From assembly GCA_963849695.1 (NCBI GenBank), contig CAWKIT010000006.1, positions 1 through 64,000 of the forward strand: a stretch of 64,000 bases of DNA, read 5' to 3'. Positions 50,898 to 60,164 of this stretch are shown here, piece by piece. Within the stretch, counting starts at the first letter, position 1; every line of letters starts with the position of its first letter. A program made the translations under genes and the position numbers. The notes beneath the pieces were generated by a model. It saw only the letters and a list, made by a program, of their open reading frames with translations, did no database searches and was not told the DNA's origin. The DNA comes from DASSUW01 sp963849695 (GTDB lineage Bacteria > Actinomycetota > Thermoleophilia > Solirubrobacterales > Solirubrobacteraceae).

Positions 50898-51482
50898 ATG
50901 GCCAGCAGCACCACAACCCGCAAACCTCCACCGGAGACCGAGAACGGATGGCCGGGGACTACGCGCAACAAGCGCTCGACGGGCGCCGACCGCAACACGG
51001 ACATCGTGCTGGCCGCGGCCGTGATCGCCATGGGCCTGCTGGCGGGACTCATCTATGACTGGGCGATCACCGTCATGCCGGCCCTGACCGCGGCCGACGA
51101 CCGCACGCTCGTCGACGCGATGCAACAGACGGTCGACAACCCGGCCTTCCCCCTGACCTTCCTCGCTGCCGGGGCGCTCGCCGCCGTCGCCCTCTTCAGG
51201 CGCGTCGCTCCGGCTCGCCCAAGACCGCGCGCTGGATAGCTCGCCGGCCTCGCGCTCTACACGGTGGCGGTCCTCATCACCGGCGCAATCCACATCCCGC
51301 TCAACGAAGACATCAAGCAGGCGGGTGACCCCGCCCGCATCGAGAATCTCGCCGCCGTGCGCGACGACTTCGCGGCCCCCTGGGTCGCCTGGAACATCGT
51401 CCGGACGCTGGCAGCGACGGCCGCCTTCGGCGCCCTCGCCTGGGCGCTCGTCCTGCGCGGACGCATGGAGCGAGCGGCATGA
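50898..51482 (+). pseudogene. DUF1772 membrane protein with in-frame stop
   Basis: Good AAGGAGA before ATG 50898. The first part carries helices IVLAAAVIAMGLLAGLIYDW and FPLTFLAAGALAAVALFRR. A TAG at 51237-51239 then interrupts it. After the stop the same frame resumes with LAGLALYTVAVLITGAIHIP, LNEDIKQAGDP and VAWNIVRTLAATAAFGALAW, the rest of a DUF1772 (anthrone-oxygenase-like) protein. Just before the stop another frame (SGSPKTARWI) looks more natural than the open one (APARPRPRAG). Two compensating single-base changes may therefore have created the stop. The tail overlaps the ABC ATPase start (ATGA). Confidence 0.7.
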
Positions 51483-52396
51483 ACGGCCTCGGAGATCTCG
51501 TGATCGAGACGCGGGCGTTGACGAAGCGCTACGGCGACGCGATCGTCGCGGTCGACCACCTGGACCTGGGCGTGCGCCGCGGTCAGGTGTACGGCTTCCT
51601 CGGCCCCAACGGCGCCGGCAAGACGACCACGCTGCGGATGCTGCTCGGCCTCGTGCGACCCACGTCGGGGCAAGCGGTCGTGCTGGGCGCCGCGCCCGGC
51701 GCCGCCGACGGGCTGGCCCGCATCGGGGCGATGGTCGAGGCCCCGGCGCTGTATCCGTACCTGTCGGGGCGCGACAATCTGCGCGTGCTCGCGCGCCACG
51801 CCGGCGTGCGAGAGGATCGCGTCGAGGCGGTCCTCGACGAGGTCAGGCTCACCGATCGCGCGTCCGATCGCTCGCGGACGTACTCGCTCGGCATGAAGCA
51901 GCGCCTCGGCGTCGCGGCCGCGCTGCTGAAGGACCCGGAGCTGCTGATCCTCGACGAGCCGACCAACGGGCTCGATCCCGCCGGCATGGCCGAGATGCGC
52001 GACTTCATCCGCTCGCTCGGCAAGGGCGGGCGCACGGTCGTGCTCTCGAGCCACCTGATGAGCGAAGTCGAGCAGATCGCCGACAGGGTCGGCGTGATCC
52101 GCGCCGGCGCGCTCGTCGCCGAGGGATCCGTCGCCGAGCTGCGCGGCCGCGCCCGCCTGAGAGTGCGCGCAGAGCCGCTGCCGGAGGCTGCCCGGCTGAT
52201 CCGGGCGCTCCCGGATGTCGACGGGGTCACGAGCGTCGACGGCGTGCTCGACGTGACCGTCGACACCTCCCGTGCTTCGGCCGTCAATCGCCTGCTGGTG
52301 GAGGCCGGCATCGTGGTCTCGGAGCTCTACGCGCAGAAAGCCTCGCTCGAGGACGTCTTCCTCGAGCTGACGACGAGCGGAGGTGAGCCGTCATGA
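51479..52396 (+). CDS. ABC-2-type transporter ATP-binding protein
   Basis: 305 residues. Walker A GPNGAGKTTTLRMLLGL, signature TYSLGMKQRLGVAAALL, Walker B LLILDEPTNGLDPAG, switch His in VLSSHLMSEVEQIADRVGVI. The C-terminal DUF4162-like part ends SELYAQKASLEDVFLELTT. Together with the next gene it forms an ABC-2 exporter of the drug or antibiotic type. Start and stop both overlap neighbours as ATGA, so three genes are coupled. Confidence 0.93.
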   Translation: MNGLGDLVIETRALTKRYGDAIVAVDHLDLGVRRGQVYGFLGPNGAGKTTTLRMLLGLVRPTSGQAVVLGAAPGAADGLARIGAMVEAPALYPYLSGRDNLRVLARHAGVREDRVEAVLDEVRLTDRASDRSRTYSLGMKQRLGVAAALLKDPELLILDEPTNGLDPAGMAEMRDFIRSLGKGGRTVVLSSHLMSEVEQIADRVGVIRAGALVAEGSVAELRGRARLRVRAEPLPEAARLIRALPDVDGVTSVDGVLDVTVDTSRASAVNRLLVEAGIVVSELYAQKASLEDVFLELTTSGGEPS

Positions 52397-53217
52397 CCCG
52401 CAACGTGACCGCCGAGCTGCTGGTGCTGCGCAAGCGGGCCGCGACGTGGATCCTGCTCGGGATCTGGACGTTCCTCGGGGTGTTCTTCGCGTACGTCATC
52501 CCGTACGCGCTCGATCCCGAGGACTCCCCGGGCGGGGTGGAGCAGTTCTTCCCCGAGTCGATCGCCGGGACCGTGATCGCGGGGTTCCCGTTCTTCGGCG
52601 GTGTCTTCGCGCTGATGCTCGGGGTGTTCGCGCTCGGCAGCGAGTACGGCTGGGACACTCTGAAGACGCTGTTCACCCAGCGCCCCGGCAGGCTCCGGGT
52701 GCTGGCCGCCAAGCTGGCGGCGCTCGGCATCGTGCTGGTGGCGTTCGTGCTGGCGGTGTTCGCCGCCGGCGCGGTGGCCAGCTACGTCATCGCTGAGGTC
52801 GAGGGCGCGCCCGTCGGCTGGCCGTCCGCCTGGCTGCTGGTGCGCGCAATGGCGGCGGGCTGGCTGATCTTGGCGGCATGGGCGGCGCTCGGCGTGCTGC
52901 TCGGCGTGCTCACGCGCGGGACCTCGCTCGCGATCGGCGTCGGCATCCTCTACGCGCTCGTCGTCGAGGGACTCCTGAGCGCGTTCGCCGACAGCGTGAC
53001 CGTCCTCGAGCCGCTCACCAACGTCTTCCTGCGCGCGAACGGATACTCGATCGCGACCGCGCTCGGAGCCTCGACGCAGGACATCGGGTCGAGCGGGCCG
53101 GGCTCCTTCAGCGGGCCGTTCGTCGGCAGCGTGCAGGCGCTCGCCGTGCTCACCGCCCTGGTCGCGGCCTTCGCCGCCCTCTCCGCGCTCCTGCTGCGAC
53201 GCCGCGACATCGCGTGA
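52393..53217 (+). CDS. ABC-2-type transporter permease
   Basis: 274 residues with six predicted helices, for example WILLGIWTFLGVFFAYVIPY, IAGFPFFGGVFALMLGVFAL, LAALGIVLVAFVLAVFAAGA, AGWLILAAWAALGVLLGVLT and LAVLTALVAAFAALSALLLR. The GSEYGWDTLKTLFTQRPGR loop after the second helix is the usual coupling segment of ABC-2 permeases. Partner of the ATPase just upstream. Substrate unknown. Confidence 0.9.
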   Translation: MTRNVTAELLVLRKRAATWILLGIWTFLGVFFAYVIPYALDPEDSPGGVEQFFPESIAGTVIAGFPFFGGVFALMLGVFALGSEYGWDTLKTLFTQRPGRLRVLAAKLAALGIVLVAFVLAVFAAGAVASYVIAEVEGAPVGWPSAWLLVRAMAAGWLILAAWAALGVLLGVLTRGTSLAIGVGILYALVVEGLLSAFADSVTVLEPLTNVFLRANGYSIATALGASTQDIGSSGPGSFSGPFVGSVQALAVLTALVAAFAALSALLLRRRDIA

Positions 53218-53250
53218 CCAACCCAGTCTCACCGAACAAGGAGAAGCATC

Positions 53251-53274
53251 ATGAGCAAGTCCCTAGCGGCGTGA
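53251..53274 (+). other. eight-codon ORF behind a strong ribosome-binding site
   Basis: AAGGAG lies 7 bases before ATG-AGC-AAG-TCC-CTA-GCG-GCG-TGA, which encodes MSKSLAA. A site this good before such a short frame suggests the start of a gene whose body has been lost, perhaps the lactate dehydrogenase whose C-terminus lies downstream. It could instead be a true micro-ORF. Confidence 0.35.
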
Positions 53275-53277
53275 AGT

Positions 53278-53312
53278 CAGACGGCCTCGGATTCGCGTTC
53301 CGGGGCCGTCTG
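53278..53312 (+). terminator. hairpin after the ABC exporter genes
   Basis: CAGACGGCC (53278-53286) and GGCCGTCTG (53304-53312) are perfect 9-base inverse copies separated by 17 bases, 60 bases after the permease stop. No T-run follows. Likely the transcription end of the exporter operon. Confidence 0.5.
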
Positions 53313-53389
53313 CCGCGTTCCGCCTTCGCCTGTTCACCCTTATGGACGAGCCGCGCAACGTCGCGGCCGCCGTCACCCAGCTCCAGACG

Positions 53390-53541
53390 AGTACGGCATC
53401 GGCGAGGTGGCTCTGGGGCTGCCGTCCGTGATCGGGCGGGCGGGATTCGAGCGGCAGCTTCTGCTGACTTTGACCGAGGACGAGCAGCGAATGCTCCAGT
53501 GCTCGGCCGCGGTCCTCGACGAGGCCTACCGGTCGGTGACC
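53390..53541 (+). pseudogene. C-terminal remnant of lactate/malate dehydrogenase
   Basis: EYGIGEVALGLPSVIGRAGF, then ERQLLLTLTEDEQRMLQCSA and AVLDEAYRSVTS, is the last ~55 residues of an L-lactate/malate dehydrogenase. The catalytic and NAD-binding parts are absent, and the frame has no stop at the expected place; it runs on into antisense of the deacetylase. With the orphan MSKSLAA start 140 bases upstream it suggests that a whole gene collapsed by internal deletion. Confidence 0.7.
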
Positions 53542-54267
53542 TCAGGAGGAGTCGCGATAGTCGCGGCACGGCGCGCACTCGCCGCCGCTCGCCTTCACGC
53601 GCTTCAGCACATCGCGCAAGACCGCGAACCGCTCGTCGTCGTCGAGCAGGAACGGGTGGAAGAGCAGGATCCCCTCGCGCGCGGCCTCGATGGCGGCGCG
53701 CAGGCGCTCCGGCGGCTGCTCGTCGCGCGTACCGAGATAGCGCTCGCGGAGGCCGGCGAAGTGGGGCAGGTAGTACAGGGCGTCGGTCAGCGGCCAGCGG
53801 AACGGCAGGACGGCGAGGCCGTCGAGCGGCTCGGCGACGCCGGCCTCGGGCGACACGTACGTGAACCCGAGCTCGCGCAGGAGACCGGGAGTGGCGGGAG
53901 TCAGCTCGCCCCCCGGCGGCCGGAAGCCGACCGGCCGCAGCCCCAGCGCGTCCATCGCCTCGACGCCGCGCTCGAGCGACTCGCGCTCGGCGGCCGGGTC
54001 GAGGCCGGACCAGGGCTCGTGCTGCCAGCCGTGGTAGGCGACCTCGTGGCCGGCGGCGTCGAGCTCGCGCAGCGTGTCGGGGTACAGCTCGGTGTTGAGC
54101 CCTTCGACGAAGAACGTCGCCCGCAGCTCGAGCTCGCCGAGCAGCCCGAGGATCCGCGGCAGGGCGCGCGTGACCGAGAAGTGGCGCCCGAGCGGCCGGC
54201 CGGCCGGCCACTGGCCCCGCTCGAGCTCCGACACCTCGCCGAGGTTGTCGAACGTGACGCAGATCAC
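53542..54267 (-). CDS. polysaccharide-deacetylase-family protein
   Basis: About 241 residues from GTG 54267, coupled (GTGA) to the FAH gene. NodB-type features: VICVTFDNLGEVSELER (first Asp), ATFFVEGLN, AAGHEVAYHGWQHEPWSGL (H-x-x-x-H metal ligands) and GFRPPGGELTPATPGLLREL. It ends ECAPCRDYRDSS. Families with this fold also hydrolyse C-N bonds in small molecules (PuuE-type allantoinase), and the catabolic context favours a small-molecule amidase over a sugar deacetylase. Confidence 0.85.
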   Translation of the reverse strand: MICVTFDNLGEVSELERGQWPAGRPLGRHFSVTRALPRILGLLGELELRATFFVEGLNTELYPDTLRELDAAGHEVAYHGWQHEPWSGLDPAAERESLERGVEAMDALGLRPVGFRPPGGELTPATPGLLRELGFTYVSPEAGVAEPLDGLAVLPFRWPLTDALYYLPHFAGLRERYLGTRDEQPPERLRAAIEAAREGILLFHPFLLDDDERFAVLRDVLKRVKASGGECAPCRDYRDSS

Positions 54268-55079
54268 TCGGCGGCGACGGGGTTCTCGAGCCGCCCGACC
54301 TTCTCGATCTCCACCACCACGCGGTCGCCGTCCTCGAGCAGCACCTTCGGCTCGCGCCGGTAGCCGACGCCCTCGGGGGTGCCGGTCAGCACGACGTCGC
54401 CGGGCGCAAGCGGGACCACCTCGGAGATCGTCGCGATCAGCGTCGGGATGTCGAAGATGAACCGGCTCGTGTTCGAGGCCTGCATGCGCTCGCCGTTGAG
54501 CTCGAGCGAGATGTCGAGCGCGTGCGGGTCGCCGACCTCGTCGGGCGTCACCAGGAACGGGCCGAGCGGGGTCGAGCGGGCCCATGCCTTGCCCACCAGC
54601 CACTGGTGCGTCCGGTACTGGTAGTCGCGCATCGAGACGTCGTTGGCGAGCGTGTAGCCGGCCACCGCGCCGAGGTCCGAGGAGCGGCGCACGTGCCGCC
54701 CGATCACGAATGCAAGCTCGGCCTCGAAGTCGACCGCCTCCGACTCGGGCGGCAGCACGATCGGCTCCCCCGCTCCGATCAGCGTCTCCGCGAACTTGGC
54801 GAACAGCACCGGGTAGTCGGGGACGTCGTAGATGCCCTCCTCGACGTGGGCCTTGTAGTTGAGCCCGACGCACAGCACCTTGCCCGGGCTCGGGATCACC
54901 GGCCGCAGGGCGACCTCGGAGAGCGGCACGCGCTCGCCGCTCAGCGGCGGGTCGGCGAGCACCTCGGCCGGCGTGTCGCGCCCGAGCTCGGCGATGCCGT
55001 CGAGCGGGACCACGGCGTCGCCGTCGACGAGCGCGGCGAACCGCCGCTCGCCGGCCGCGCAGCTCGCGAAGCGGCTCAC
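54264..55079 (-). CDS. fumarylacetoacetate hydrolase family protein
   Basis: About 271 residues from GTG 55079 (GTGA with the dioxygenase). FAH-fold core: VLCVGLNYKAHVEEG, AVDFEAELAFVIGRHVRRSS (metal ligands E-x-E), GYTLANDVSMRDYQYR, GKAWARSTPLGPFLVTPDEV and VLTGTPEGVGYRREP. Family members hydrolyse or decarboxylate ring-cleavage products in aromatic degradation. Placed directly after an intradiol dioxygenase it probably works on its product. Confidence 0.92.
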   Translation of the reverse strand: MSRFASCAAGERRFAALVDGDAVVPLDGIAELGRDTPAEVLADPPLSGERVPLSEVALRPVIPSPGKVLCVGLNYKAHVEEGIYDVPDYPVLFAKFAETLIGAGEPIVLPPESEAVDFEAELAFVIGRHVRRSSDLGAVAGYTLANDVSMRDYQYRTHQWLVGKAWARSTPLGPFLVTPDEVGDPHALDISLELNGERMQASNTSRFIFDIPTLIATISEVVPLAPGDVVLTGTPEGVGYRREPKVLLEDGDRVVVEIEKVGRLENPVAAE

Positions 55080-55852
55080 GCCGCCGGCCGCAGCGCGATG
55101 TCGAACCTGCAGGCCAGGTGGTCGCCCTCGGGCTCGACCGGGCGCACGAGCGCCTCCTTGACGGCGCCGATCGTGTCGTTGTCCAGGTAGGGGTCGCCGG
55201 GGAAGAAGACCTGCGTGATCAGTGTCTGGTGCCCGGGCGCGGTGACCTTCAAGTGGATGTGCGCCGGCCGCCACGGGTGCTGGCCGATCGCCTCCAGGTA
55301 GCGCCCCACGGGCCCGTCGGTCGGCACCGTGTAGGGCTTCGGGAGCATGGTCTCGAACTCGTACGAGCCGTCCGCCTCGGCGCGGATGCGGCCGCGGAAG
55401 TTGCCCTCCGGCTGACGCTCGTCCCAGACGTCGTAGCCGCCGGACGGGCCGGTCTGCCACACGTCGACGACCACCTCGGGCAGCGGGTCGCCCGCGGTCG
55501 AGGTCACGGTCCCGCGCACGAAGAGGACGTCGTCGTCGGGCGAGATCCCCTCGTACTCCTCGTAGATCTTGGTCCGGAACGGCGGCTCGGTGGTGTACAT
55601 CGGGCCCTCGACGTCGCTCGCCGTGGCGCCGGACTCGTCGCCGCCGTGCGTGAGCGCGTCGATCAGCACCGACGTGCGGGTGACGTCGGACAGCAGGACG
55701 AACTCGTCGGCGCGCCCGACCTCGGTCAGGAACGCGAGCACCGCGTGCCATTCCTGCTCGGTCACGCGGTGGCGCTCGAGCACCTCGTGGATCGCGGCCA
55801 GGGCGTCCGGCACCACCTCCGCCAGCCGCTCGCTGTCTACTTGAACGCTCAC
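55076..55852 (-). CDS. intradiol ring-cleavage dioxygenase
   Basis: About 258 residues from GTG 55852 (GTGA with the amidohydrolase). N-terminal dimerisation domain (EVLERHRVTEQEWHAVLAFL) as in catechol or hydroxyquinol 1,2-dioxygenases. The core VVVDVWQTGPSGGYDVWDER contains the first iron Tyr, MLPKPYTVPTDGPVGRYLEA the second, and HPWRPAHIHLKVTAPG the two His. The size and DGPVGRYLEAIGQHPWRPAHIH pattern is nearest to hydroxyquinol/chlorocatechol dioxygenases. Cytosolic, Fe(III)-dependent. Confidence 0.92.
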   Translation of the reverse strand: MSVQVDSERLAEVVPDALAAIHEVLERHRVTEQEWHAVLAFLTEVGRADEFVLLSDVTRTSVLIDALTHGGDESGATASDVEGPMYTTEPPFRTKIYEEYEGISPDDDVLFVRGTVTSTAGDPLPEVVVDVWQTGPSGGYDVWDERQPEGNFRGRIRAEADGSYEFETMLPKPYTVPTDGPVGRYLEAIGQHPWRPAHIHLKVTAPGHQTLITQVFFPGDPYLDNDTIGAVKEALVRPVEPEGDHLACRFDIALRPAA

Positions 55853-57280
55853 GACGTCTTCCCCCACTCTGTGTACTGGTACGGGTTCTCGAGGATCGCA
55901 CGCTCGGGGGTCTCGGGGTGCATGAACGCCGCCCAGGCGTCGCCGATCTCGCGCTGCGCGAACTCGACGGTCTCCTCGACGGCCTGGCGGACGCGGGCGA
56001 GGTCGATCCCGACCAGCTTGCCCTCGTGCTTGACGACGTTGCCGTCGACGATCACGGTGTGCACGTCCGCCCGCTGGGCCTGGAACGCGACGTGGCCGTA
56101 CGGGTGCAGCACCGGGAACATCACCGGCGAGTCGTCGTTCTTGACCAGCACGACGTCGGCCTTCTTGCCCTCTTCGAGGCTGCCGATCAGCGAGTCCATC
56201 CCGAGCGCCCGGCTGCCGCCGCGGGTCGCCCAGTCGACGACCTCCTCGGCGCGCAGGTGGTGGTTGGTCACGGTCTCCTGCTTGGCGTGCGCCTCGAGGT
56301 GCTCGCGCGAGCGGTCGGCGCCGAGCGTCGAGCGCATCGCGCAGAACAGGTCGCCGCTCCACCACACGCTGGTGTCCATCGACAGCGAGACCGGGATGTC
56401 GTGCTTGCGCAGCTGCCAGGTCGGCGGGTAGCCCTGGCCGGCGCTCTGCTCGCTCTCGGTCGAGACCGACACCGAGCCGCCGCTCGCGGCGATGCGGTTG
56501 TAGGAGTCCTCGGTGAGGGTCGCGGCGTGGACGTAGATGTTCTCCGGCGTCATGAACCCGTGCTCGTGCATGAGCCGGATGCCGTCGTCGTTGGTCGCGC
56601 CCCACACGCCGGCGTGGGTGCTGACCGGCACGCCCAGCTCGCGCGCGACCTTGAACGCCTCCTGCTCGGGGAACTCCGGGTCGCCGGTGACGTCGAACGC
56701 CATCTGGAAGCCGAGCATGTCGTCGCGCGTGCCGAAGCGGCGCTCGACGAAGCTGCGGAAGTCGGCCGACGTCGACCACTCCCACGGGCCCTGCTGGAGG
56801 TTGCCGTAGGCGAGCACGAAGCGGCCGGGGACCGCCTCGCAGCGCGTCGACGGCGGCGTCGGCGTGGTCGACGGTCTGCAGCCCGTGCGACCAGTCGACG
56901 GTGGTGGTCACGCCCGCGTCGAGCGACTCGATCGCCGACAGCAGGTTGCCGGCGTGGACGTCCTGGGGACGGAAGATCTTCCCCCACTCCAGGTAGAAGA
57001 ACACGAAGTACTGGGTCAGCGACCAGTCGGCGCCGTACCCGCGCAGCGCGGTCTGCCACATGTGCCGGTGCGTGTCGATCATCCCCGGCATCACGATGCC
57101 GTTCGAGGCGTCGATCTCGTACGCGGCGTCCGGCGCGTCCAATCCGGCCCCGACCGCGGCGATCTTGCCGCCGACCACGAGCACGTCCGCGTCGTGCAGG
57201 ACCTCGTGGTCGTCGTTCATGGTCAGCACCGTGCCGCCGCGCAGCACGACCGGCCGGCCGGGCTCGATCTCGACGCTCAT
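55849..57280 (-). pseudogene. amidohydrolase (deaminase/chlorohydrolase type), one frameshift
   Basis: AGGAGG precedes ATG 57280. N-terminal half: RPVVLRGGTVLTMNDDHEVL, IVMPGMIDTHRHMWQTALRG (metal H-x-H) and DAGVTTTVDWSHGLQTVDHA, to VDAL. C-terminal half, one frame over: RFVLAYGNLQQGPWEWS, VPVSTHAGVWGATNDD, YVHAATLTEDSYNR and PVSLSMDTSVWWSGDLFCAM, ending PYQYTEWGKTS. Adding one base near 56840 restores LREAVPGRFVLAYG, so here a base is missing. The TrzA/AtzA/guanine-deaminase-like family removes amino or halogen groups from rings; it may open the pathway finished by the dioxygenase and FAH protein downstream. Confidence 0.78.
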
Positions 57281-57347
57281 GTAGCTGGCCTCCTCTCCCG
57301 GGGACCCGGCCACCTTTCCAAGCGGAGGTGGCCGGGTCAAGCGGGAG

Positions 57348-58823
57348 TCAGGCGGCCTGCAGGTACTGCTCGTCGTCCTCGTCCGGCTCGAACTCGGCCG
57401 GGTGGACGACCTCGGCCGCGGGCGCGGTGCGCAGCACGGTGACGGCGATGACGAGCCCGACCGCGACGGCGCCGGCGCCGACCAGGTAGGCCAGGTGATA
57501 GCCCGCGTTGAGCGCGGCGGCCGCCGGCTCACCGGAAGCGAGCTGAGCGTCGGTGCGGTCGGACGCGAGCGTGGCCAGCACGGCGAGCCCGAGCGCGCCG
57601 CCGACCTGCGCGGCGGTGTTGACGAGGCCCGAGGCCAGACCGGCGTCGCTCGGCGTGGCGCCCGACATCGCGAGCGTCATCAGCGACGGGAAGCCGAGGC
57701 CGGCGCCGAGGCCGAGCAGCACCATCGGCGGCAGGATGTCGCGCACGTAGACGGCGTCGAGCGGCGTGCGCGCGAACAGGAGCAGGCCGGCGAGGATCAG
57801 GGCCATGCTCGCGACCAGCGTCGGCTTCGGGCCGTAGCGAAGGCTGACGCGCGGGGCGACGCGCAGGGACATCGCGCCCATCATCAGGGTCGTGGGCAGG
57901 AACGCGAGGCCGACCTCGAGCGCGTCGTAGCCGAGCAGCCGCTGCATGTAGAGCGCGCCGAGGAAGAACATCCCGAACAGCCCGACCATGAGCAGCGCCT
58001 GGATCACGTTCGCGCCGGACACGTTGGCCGAGTGGAAGAGCCGGAGCGGCATCAGCGGGTTCGCGATCCGCGACTGGCGCAGCAGGAAGGCGGCGAGCAG
58101 CGCGATCGCGACGGCGCCGAGGCCGAGCGTCTGCGCCGAGCCCCAGCCCTGCTGCTCGACCTCGAGGATCGTGTAGACGAGCAGCATGAGGCCGCCGGTC
58201 AGCAACGCAGCGCCGGGCAGGTCGGCGCCCTTGGACAGCCCGAGGCCGGGCGAGTCGTCGACCAGCCGTCGCGCTGCCACGGCGGTGGCGACGCCGATCG
58301 GGATGTTCACGAAGAAGATCCAGTGCCAGTTGATCGCCTCGGTCAGGACGCCGCCGACGAGCAGGCCGATCGAGCCGCCGGCGACCGCCACGAAGGTGTA
58401 GACGCCGATCGCCTTCGCCTGCTCCCGCGCCTCCGGGAACATCGTGACGATCATGCCGAGCACCACCGCCGAGGTCAGCGCCCCGCCGGCGCCCTGCACG
58501 AAGCGCGCGCCGATCAGCATCCCCTGGCTCTGCGCGACGGCGCACGCCAGCGATGCCGCCGTGAACACGGTGAGGCCGATCAGGAACACGCGCCGCTGGC
58601 CGATCAGGTCGCCCAGCCGCCCGGCGAGCAGCAGCAGCCCGCCGAACGCGATCAGGTAGGCGTTCACGACCCACGCCAGGTTGCTCTGCGAGAAGCCCAG
58701 GTCGTCCTGCATCGACGGCAGCGCGACGTTCACGATCGTCGCGTCGAGGACGATCATGAGCACGCCCACGCAGAGCACGTACAGCGCGAGCCACCGCTTG
58801 GTGTCGTTCGTCTGGAAAGTCAT
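57348..58823 (-). CDS. MFS transporter, DHA2 (14-TMS) type
   Basis: About 491 residues, 14 predicted helices. DHA2 hallmarks: VLMIVLDATIVNVALPSMQD in helix 1, LAGRLGDLIGQRRVFLIGLT after helix 2, GARFVQGAGGALTSAVVLGM in helix 4 and GGSIGLLVGGVLTEAINWHW (motif C). Exports drugs or takes up small molecules. It lies 68 bases upstream of the catabolic operon on the same strand, so it could carry that pathway's substrate or product. Confidence 0.9.
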   Translation of the reverse strand: MTFQTNDTKRWLALYVLCVGVLMIVLDATIVNVALPSMQDDLGFSQSNLAWVVNAYLIAFGGLLLLAGRLGDLIGQRRVFLIGLTVFTAASLACAVAQSQGMLIGARFVQGAGGALTSAVVLGMIVTMFPEAREQAKAIGVYTFVAVAGGSIGLLVGGVLTEAINWHWIFFVNIPIGVATAVAARRLVDDSPGLGLSKGADLPGAALLTGGLMLLVYTILEVEQQGWGSAQTLGLGAVAIALLAAFLLRQSRIANPLMPLRLFHSANVSGANVIQALLMVGLFGMFFLGALYMQRLLGYDALEVGLAFLPTTLMMGAMSLRVAPRVSLRYGPKPTLVASMALILAGLLLFARTPLDAVYVRDILPPMVLLGLGAGLGFPSLMTLAMSGATPSDAGLASGLVNTAAQVGGALGLAVLATLASDRTDAQLASGEPAAAALNAGYHLAYLVGAGAVAVGLVIAVTVLRTAPAAEVVHPAEFEPDEDDEQYLQAA

Positions 58824-58970
58824 GAACGGTCGATGGTGGCGGGCCGGGTGCCGACCCACCAGCGGGGGTTCCACCAGAGCCGAGGTTCGGAAGCCCGTAC
58901 CGGCCCGCGGTGTCGAGATCCACACCAAGGGCGCTTGTCCGCACCCTCGGTGAGGGGTTACAAATGGGCC

Positions 58971-60164
58971 GTGGAGATCGGCTCCGTCATCGCAGGCCAC
59001 CGGATCGAGCGGCTCGTGGGCCGCGGCGGCATGGGCGTCGTCTACGCCGCGGTGGACGTCGCGCTCGACCGGCCCGTGGCGCTGAAGCTGATCGCGCCCG
59101 AGCTCGCCGCCGAGCCCGCGTTCCGGCAGAGGTTCATGGCCGAGTCGAAGATCGCCGCCTCGCTCGATCACCCCAACGTCGTCCCGATCTTCCGCGCCGG
59201 CGAGGAGGAGGGGGTGCTGTTCCTGGCCATGCGCTTCGTCCCCGGGGACGACCTGCGGACCATGGTCGAGCGGGACGGTCCGCTCGAGCCCGAGCGCGCG
59301 GCGTCGGTGGTCTCCCAGGTGGCCGCCGCGCTCGCTGCCGCCCACGCCCGCGGCCTCGTGCACCGCGACGTCAAGCCGGGGAACGTCCTCGTCACGGCCG
59401 ATGACCACTGCTACCTGACCGACTTCGGCCTGGTCAAGGACCTCGCCGCCACGGCCGCCGCGACCAACACGGGCCAGGTCCTGGGAACGCTCGACTACGT
59501 CGCCCCGGAGCGCATCCAGGGCGGCGAGACCGGCCCGTGGACCGACGTCTACGCGCTCGGCTGCGTGCTGTTCTTCGCGCTCACCGGCAGCGTCGTGTTC
59601 CCCGTCGAGGCGCCGGAGAGCAAGCTGTGGGCGCACGTCTCCGCGCCTCCCCCACCCGTCTCCGCCCTGCGTCCCTCGGTGCCGCCGGCCTTCGACGAGG
59701 TGATCGCGAGAGCACTGGCGAAGGATCCGCGCGAGCGCTACGACGGCGCGCCGGCGCTGGCGGGCGCGCTCGACGAGGCGCTGTCGGCCGGCCCGCCGTC
59801 CGCCCCGGGGGACCGGATCGCCGCGCTCGTGGCCGCGGCGCGCGCCCGCGAAGACGGCGATCGTCTCGCCCGCGCCGCCGACCGCGTCGCCGCGCAGGCG
59901 CAGGAGCTGGAGGAGCGGATCAGCGAGCTCGCGCCCGAGCGGATCGAGCGCGAGCTGGCCGACCTGCGCGGGCGGCACGTCGCCCGCAAGGCGGAGCTGG
60001 TCGACGCGCTCGCGCAGCAGCTCTCCTCGTCGCGCCGGGCGCGGGCGAGGCTCGACGCCTTCAACGCCGGCATCGACGCGGTGGTCGTCGAGCTCGAGAC
60101 GGCGGACGACGTGGGGCCGGTCTGCGACCGGCTCGAGGCGATGGCCTCAGGGCGGGCGCCGTGA
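58971..60164 (+). CDS. serine/threonine protein kinase
   Basis: About 397 residues from GTG 58971 (GTG 58950 possible). Hanks-type domain: RLVGRGGMGVVYAAVD (P-loop), VALKLIAPELA (Lys), HRDVKPGNVLVTADD (catalytic loop), TDFGLVKDLAATAAA (DFG) and LGTLDYVAPERIQGG. The C-terminal 120 residues form a predicted coiled coil (RVAAQAQELEERISELAPER; IERELADLRGRHVARKAELV). No transmembrane helix, so it is soluble, unlike PknB-type sensors. Its stop overlaps the FHA gene start (GTGA). Confidence 0.92.
   Translation: MEIGSVIAGHRIERLVGRGGMGVVYAAVDVALDRPVALKLIAPELAAEPAFRQRFMAESKIAASLDHPNVVPIFRAGEEEGVLFLAMRFVPGDDLRTMVERDGPLEPERAASVVSQVAAALAAAHARGLVHRDVKPGNVLVTADDHCYLTDFGLVKDLAATAAATNTGQVLGTLDYVAPERIQGGETGPWTDVYALGCVLFFALTGSVVFPVEAPESKLWAHVSAPPPPVSALRPSVPPAFDEVIARALAKDPRERYDGAPALAGALDEALSAGPPSAPGDRIAALVAAARAREDGDRLARAADRVAAQAQELEERISELAPERIERELADLRGRHVARKAELVDALAQQLSSSRRARARLDAFNAGIDAVVVELETADDVGPVCDRLEAMASGRAP

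Noticed and set aside
57402..58950. Long plus-strand frame upstream of the kinase
   Set aside because: It is antisense to the MFS gene; the kinase domain begins only after GTG 58971.
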